In this document: positions 60,713 through 64,000 of the stretch, one piece after another
Numbering within the stretch: position 1 is the first letter of the stretch
Layout: every line of letters starts with the position of its first letter
Source: DTU053 sp012520115
Lineage (GTDB): Bacteria > Bacillota > Clostridia > Oscillospirales > Acutalibacteraceae
DNA length: 64,000 bases
Direction: 5' to 3'
NCBI GenBank assembly: GCA_050953725.1
Contig: JBMNNB010000003.1
Span: 124,001 to 188,000, forward strand
Notes under the pieces: model-generated
What the model saw: the letters and a program-made list of their open reading frames with translations, nothing else
The model's database searches: none
Told to the model about the DNA's origin: nothing
Program-made: the position numbers and the translations under genes

Positions 60713-61775
60713 GATTCTTATGAAGGGCTGCGAAGCTGTTGCCGAAGCAGCAGTCAGAGGCGGCTGTCGCTTTTTTGCCGGTTATCCTATAACACCGCAG
60801 AATGAAATTCCGGAGTATCTTTCACGCAGGCTCCCTGAGGTCGGCGGACACTTCGTTCAGGGCGAAAGTGAAGTTGCTTCAGTAAATATGGTTTACGGCG
60901 CTTCCACAATGGGCATCAGGGCTATGACAAGCTCCTCCGGCCCCGGTATAAGCCTTAAGGCGGAGGGTATATCATATCTTGCAAGCTGCAAGCTGCCCGC
61001 TCTTATAGTCAATGTCAGCCGTGGCGGCCCGGGTCTGGGCTCGATTCAGCCGGCACAGTCAGACTATCTGCAGGCTACCAAGGCTCTCGGCCATGGCGGC
61101 TTCAGAGTAATGGTCTTTGCTCCCTATACTCTGCAGGAGGCCGTTGACCTTACATACGAGGCATTTGAGTACGCAGAGCGTGACAGGAATCCCGTATTCC
61201 TGCTTATGGACGGCTGCTTAGGTGCTATCATGGAGCTGGTTGAGCTGCCTGAGATGAAGGAGCCGACCGACGAGAATACTAAGAAGTGGAACCTTTCCAA
61301 AAAGGAAGGCGAAAAGAGACCGCCGAGAGCTTTGACTCCCATTTATCCCGAGGTCATTCTGGAAATGGAAAACAAGCTGCGAGGCGAGCTCTATAAGAAG
61401 TGGGAGAAAGAGGATGTCAAGGTCGAGGAGTTCATGACCGAGGACGCCGAGTACATTGTCGTTGCTTACGGCATTGCCGCCCGTGTTGCTAAAGAGGCGG
61501 TTCTGACCCTTCGTGAGCAGGGCTGCAAAATCGGCATGATAAGGCCCATTACCCTTTATCCCTTCCCGAAGCAGTCCTTCCACAAGCTTGACTATGACAA
61601 GGTTAAGGCTATTATTGATATTGAGCTGACCATTCCCGCCCAGATGCGTGACGACATTGCCCTTGAGGTTATGAACAGGGCTCCCATATTCGAGTACGGC
61701 CGTTCAGGCGGTAACCTGCTTGACGATGACGGCGTGTACGATGCGATTATGAAGGTCATTAAGGAGGTGGGCTAA
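60705..61775 (+). CDS. vorB: 2-oxoacid:ferredoxin oxidoreductase, alpha subunit (VorB/KorA type)
   Basis: Oxidative decarboxylation of 2-oxoacids to acyl-CoA with ferredoxin as acceptor. The 356 residues show the alpha-subunit signature GCRFFAGYPITPQNEIPEYL, SSGPGISLKAEGI and NVSRGGPGLG. The 3-methyl-2-oxobutanoate (branched-chain) and 2-oxoglutarate enzymes cannot be told apart with certainty. The delta-alpha-beta-gamma order fits either. Confidence 0.88.
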   Translation: MAKILMKGCEAVAEAAVRGGCRFFAGYPITPQNEIPEYLSRRLPEVGGHFVQGESEVASVNMVYGASTMGIRAMTSSSGPGISLKAEGISYLASCKLPALIVNVSRGGPGLGSIQPAQSDYLQATKALGHGGFRVMVFAPYTLQEAVDLTYEAFEYAERDRNPVFLLMDGCLGAIMELVELPEMKEPTDENTKKWNLSKKEGEKRPPRALTPIYPEVILEMENKLRGELYKKWEKEDVKVEEFMTEDAEYIVVAYGIAARVAKEAVLTLREQGCKIGMIRPITLYPFPKQSFHKLDYDKVKAIIDIELTIPAQMRDDIALEVMNRAPIFEYGRSGGNLLDDDGVYDAIMKVIKEVG

Positions 61776-62533
61776 TGGCTACGGAATATAAGAAGATTTA
61801 TCAGAGACCTTATGCAATTATGCCTGTTATGAGCGGCTATTGCCCCGGCTGCCTTCACTCCCTTGCCATAAAGATAATTGCCGAGGCTGTTGAGGAACTG
61901 GGCCAGCAGGAGAACGCCATGCATGTTCTCCCCGTCGGCTGCGCAGCTCTGGGACTTCTCTATTGGAGAGGCGACATGGTCGGCGCCGCACACGGCAGAG
62001 CTCCGGCTGTTGCAACGGGTATTAAGCGCTGCTGTCCGGACAGGCTTGTTTTCGCATATCAGGGCGACGGCGACTTGGCCGCTATCGGCCTTGCTGAAAT
62101 CATTTCAGCCGCCAACAGAGGCGAAAAGTTTACGGTTATCTTTGCAAACAACTCGACCTACGGTATGACCGGAGGTCAGATGGCTCCCACAACGCTCATC
62201 GGTCAGAAATCAACAACCAGCGTCTACGGTAGAAGCGTTGATGAGGCCGGTTACCCGATAAAGATGGCGGAGATCATAGCTCAGCTTGAGGCTCCCGCCT
62301 ATGTTGCAAGATTTGCTCTTAATACTCCCAAGGGAGTTAATGAGGCCAGAAAGGGCATTAAGAAGGCCTTCCGCATGCAGCTTGAGGGCAAGGGCTTTAC
62401 ATTCATCGAGCTGCTTACCAACTGCCCGACAAACTGGGGTATGTCACCTCTCAAGAGCCTTCAGTATATGACTGAAAATACTATGAAGTATTTTGTTCCG
62501 GGCGTATATAAGGATGTGGAGGTAGAAGCATGA
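61775..62533 (+). CDS. 2-oxoacid:ferredoxin oxidoreductase, beta (TPP-binding) subunit
   Basis: A 252-residue subunit binding thiamine pyrophosphate: SGYCPGCLHSLA near the N-terminus, GRAPAVATGIK, then the TPP motif YQGDGDLAAIGLAEII with NNSTYGMTGGQM. The start overlaps the alpha stop (TAATG). Confidence 0.92.
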   Translation: MATEYKKIYQRPYAIMPVMSGYCPGCLHSLAIKIIAEAVEELGQQENAMHVLPVGCAALGLLYWRGDMVGAAHGRAPAVATGIKRCCPDRLVFAYQGDGDLAAIGLAEIISAANRGEKFTVIFANNSTYGMTGGQMAPTTLIGQKSTTSVYGRSVDEAGYPIKMAEIIAQLEAPAYVARFALNTPKGVNEARKGIKKAFRMQLEGKGFTFIELLTNCPTNWGMSPLKSLQYMTENTMKYFVPGVYKDVEVEA

Positions 62534-63081
62534 AACAGTCCATTTTAATTTCAGGTTCAGGCGGACAGGGCGTTATCAGCGCCGGTATACTGATTGCTCA
62601 GAGCGCTGCGGACTCAGGCAAATATGCCAGCTTCCTCCCCGAATACGGCCCTGAGCAGAGAGGCGGCAGTGCGAAAGCAACCGTTCTTACAAGCGACACA
62701 GAGATAATCTCTCCCCTGCCGAAAAAGTGCATGTACTGGCTTTGCATGAATGAGCAGTCCTTTAAGAAGTTCGGCTCACAGCTTAAAGAGGGCGGAGTGC
62801 TTGTTTATAACTCCAACAGAGTTGTATCTCCCATAACCAGGACGGATATTACCGCTATTCCCGTGCCCTCGGACCAGCTTGCAGACCAGATAGGCAATCC
62901 CAAGGCTGCGAATATCATTTTGATAGGCGCACTCTTGGCAGCAAGAAAGGCTATTATTGACCCTGAGCATTTCCTTCACAGCCTCGAGGAAAAGTTTATG
63001 AGCAAATCCGAGGAAATCAGGGAAATGAACGCAAAGGCCTTTAAAATCGGCGCAGAGATTGGCAGTAAATACGACGAATAA
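62530..63081 (+). CDS. 2-oxoacid:ferredoxin oxidoreductase, gamma subunit
   Basis: A 183-residue subunit with the gamma-family motifs SGSGGQGVISAGILIAQ and FLPEYGPEQRGGSAKATV. It overlaps the beta gene by 4 bases (ATGA), completing a four-subunit enzyme. Confidence 0.92.
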   Translation: MKQSILISGSGGQGVISAGILIAQSAADSGKYASFLPEYGPEQRGGSAKATVLTSDTEIISPLPKKCMYWLCMNEQSFKKFGSQLKEGGVLVYNSNRVVSPITRTDITAIPVPSDQLADQIGNPKAANIILIGALLAARKAIIDPEHFLHSLEEKFMSKSEEIREMNAKAFKIGAEIGSKYDE

Positions 63082-63145
63082 TTGTAGTTTAATAAACTAA
63101 ACATATTCTTGAGGTTCAAAATAAATTATAGAGGAGAAAATAGAT

Positions 63146-63364
63146 ATGCCAAAGTATTCATTTGAAAACACAATCGCTGAGCTTCTCGACACTCCCGAAA
63201 CCAGAGCACTTATAGACGAGCTTTGCCCCGAGCTTCTTGAGCATCCCATGCTTGAGGTAGGCAGACCCTTCAAAGTCAGCATGGCACTTCCCTACATTGC
63301 TGAAATCGTTAATGACGACGCAAGAATCGAAGACTTCAGACAGAGACTCGAAGCAATCGAATAA
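63146..63364 (+). CDS. Small helical acidic protein of unknown function
   Basis: A 72-residue soluble protein with a good ribosome site (GAGGAG). The pattern TIAELLDTPETRALIDELCPELLEHPMLEVG followed by MALPYIAEIV resembles short helical domains of DUF1858 type and those found at the C-termini of some clostridial glycosidases. It lies 64 bases after the gamma subunit and before a terminator, so it is probably the last gene of that operon. A link to the oxidoreductase is only inferred from position. Confidence 0.6.
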   Translation: MPKYSFENTIAELLDTPETRALIDELCPELLEHPMLEVGRPFKVSMALPYIAEIVNDDARIEDFRQRLEAIE

Positions 63365-63434
63365 GCTGATTTAACTTTTCTTAGTGGTAAACTGCTGATT
63401 ATCATTATCAATAGCGAGCCTCAAGACAAAACAC

Positions 63435-63466
63435 AAGCACAGCCAACGGCTGTGCTTTGTTGTTTT
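63435..63466 (+). terminator. Terminator after the small helical protein
   Basis: A 10-bp stem AAGCACAGCC (63435-63444 with 63448-63457), a 3-base loop and TGTTGTTTT. Confidence 0.8.
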
Positions 63467-63475
63467 GCGGAAATA

Positions 63476-63502
63476 AAACCGCCTCGAGGAGGCGGTTTTT
63501 TT
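63476..63502. terminator. Bidirectional terminator facing cysK
   Basis: A 10-bp stem AAACCGCCTC (63476-63485 with 63489-63498), a 3-base loop, TTTTTTT on the plus strand and TTTTATTT on the minus strand. Confidence 0.9.
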
Positions 63503-63539
63503 GGGAGGATATATGGTCTACTGTATTTTTGGGTTATTA

Positions 63540-64000
63540 TTATCCGAAAAGCGGGGTGGAGAGGTATCTGTCGCCTGTGTCGGGGAGGATTACTACGATG
63601 TTCTTGCCCTCGTTCTCAGGCCTCTTTGAAAGCTGGACGGCGGCCCATGCTGCGGCGCCGGAGGAGATGCCCACAAGGATGCCTTCCGTTACGGCTATTG
63701 ACTTGCCTGTTGCAAAGGCGTCCTCATTATCAACCGGTATGACCTCGTCATAGATTGAGGTATTCAGTGTCTTGGGCACAAAGCCTGCGCCGATGCCCTG
63801 TATCTTGTGGGGGCCTGACTTGCCTTCTGTCAATACAGGTGAGGCTGAAGGCTCGACGGCCACTACCTTGATATTCGGGTTCTTTTCCTTCAGGTACTCG
63901 CCTACGCCCGAAAGGGTGCCGCCGGTGCCTACGCCGGCTACGAAGATGTCAACCTTGCCGTCGGTCTGGTTCCAGATTTCAACTGCGGTTGTCTTCTTAT
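63540..64000 (-). CDS. cysK: Cysteine synthase, C-terminal part (cut by window end)
   Basis: A PLP enzyme making cysteine from O-acetylserine and sulfide. Only the last 153 residues are in the window; the frame is open to position 64000. Visible features are EIWNQTDGKVDIFVAGVGTGGTLSGVG (the glycine loop that binds the PLP phosphate), AVEPSASPVLTEGKSGPHKIQGIGAGFVP, GISSGAAAWAAV with the Ser contacting the pyridine nitrogen, and the C-terminal DTGDRYLSTPLF. The PLP lysine lies outside the window. Confidence 0.94.
   Translation of the reverse strand, partial: KKTTAVEIWNQTDGKVDIFVAGVGTGGTLSGVGEYLKEKNPNIKVVAVEPSASPVLTEGKSGPHKIQGIGAGFVPKTLNTSIYDEVIPVDNEDAFATGKSIAVTEGILVGISSGAAAWAAVQLSKRPENEGKNIVVILPDTGDRYLSTPLFG

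Noticed and set aside
1..64000. CRISPR arrays, tRNA/rRNA genes, prophage or insertion sequences
   Set aside because: Scanned for and not seen. The only repeated DNA of note is the island at 18178-19240, which lacks regular spacing or a transposase.

Overview
The window looks like the chromosome of a spore-forming anaerobic Clostridia bacterium of the gut Ruminococcaceae/Oscillospiraceae type. This is inferred from gene content: Spo0A, CwlD, a YlmC/YmxH protein and a SpoIVFA/SpoIVFB-like pair for sporulation, a dockerin-bearing secreted protein, a four-subunit 2-oxoacid:ferredoxin oxidoreductase, Fhs, ThyX in place of ThyA, and many TTG/GTG starts behind strong Shine-Dalgarno sequences. No tRNA, rRNA, CRISPR array, phage gene or transposase was seen. 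Most genes are housekeeping and lie on the minus strand.

Layout. 1-3.8 kb: a cut-off membrane protein, a double-domain ThyX, an alpha/beta hydrolase and a GNAT acetyltransferase. 4-7.2 kb (+): mreB-like and recD2. 7.2-15.4 kb (-): a complete aromatic amino acid operon, aroF-tyrA-aroB-aroA-aroC-pheA-aroEK, preceded by what reads as a classical leader-peptide attenuator with a Phe/Tyr-rich leader, a protector hairpin, an antiterminator and a terminator. 15.7-20.9 kb: an oxidoreductase, spo0A, a 1.07-kb G-rich repeat island between convergent genes, an unknown protein and an AlkD-like glycosylase. 21-25.1 kb: an acyl-CoA synthetase and a secreted lipase-fold protein with a dockerin. 25.2-31.6 kb (-): proB-proA, an unknown membrane protein, cwlD, radA, an unknown protein and an unlisted 35-residue membrane protein.

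31.7-35.4 kb: a membrane protein with a PP2C-like domain lacking key metal ligands, a Thr-rich lipoprotein and a DUF5711 beta-propeller. 35.4-41.1 kb (-): glmM, an rRNA-methyltransferase-like gene, then ecfA1-ecfA2-ecfT-truA. 41.2-46.5 kb (-): ruvC-ruvA-ruvB, fhs and a lipoprotein. 46.5-49.4 kb: the TIGR03960/TIGR03936 radical-SAM pair and ylmC. 49.5-53.9 kb (-): folE-folP-folB-folK behind a transglutaminase-like and an LCP-like protein. 54-59 kb (-): DUF1294, alkaline phosphatase, a small unknown, a VanY-like carboxypeptidase, nrdR and the spoIVF pair. 59.1-64 kb: galM, the vor/kor operon with a structured 5' UTR, a small helical protein and a partial cysK.

The most interesting signal is the aromatic attenuator at 15127-15358: its leader codons match the products of the operon it precedes. 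Other points of interest are the split-motif tandem ThyX, the G-rich repeat island, and three envelope proteins built on enzyme folds whose catalytic residues appear to be missing.
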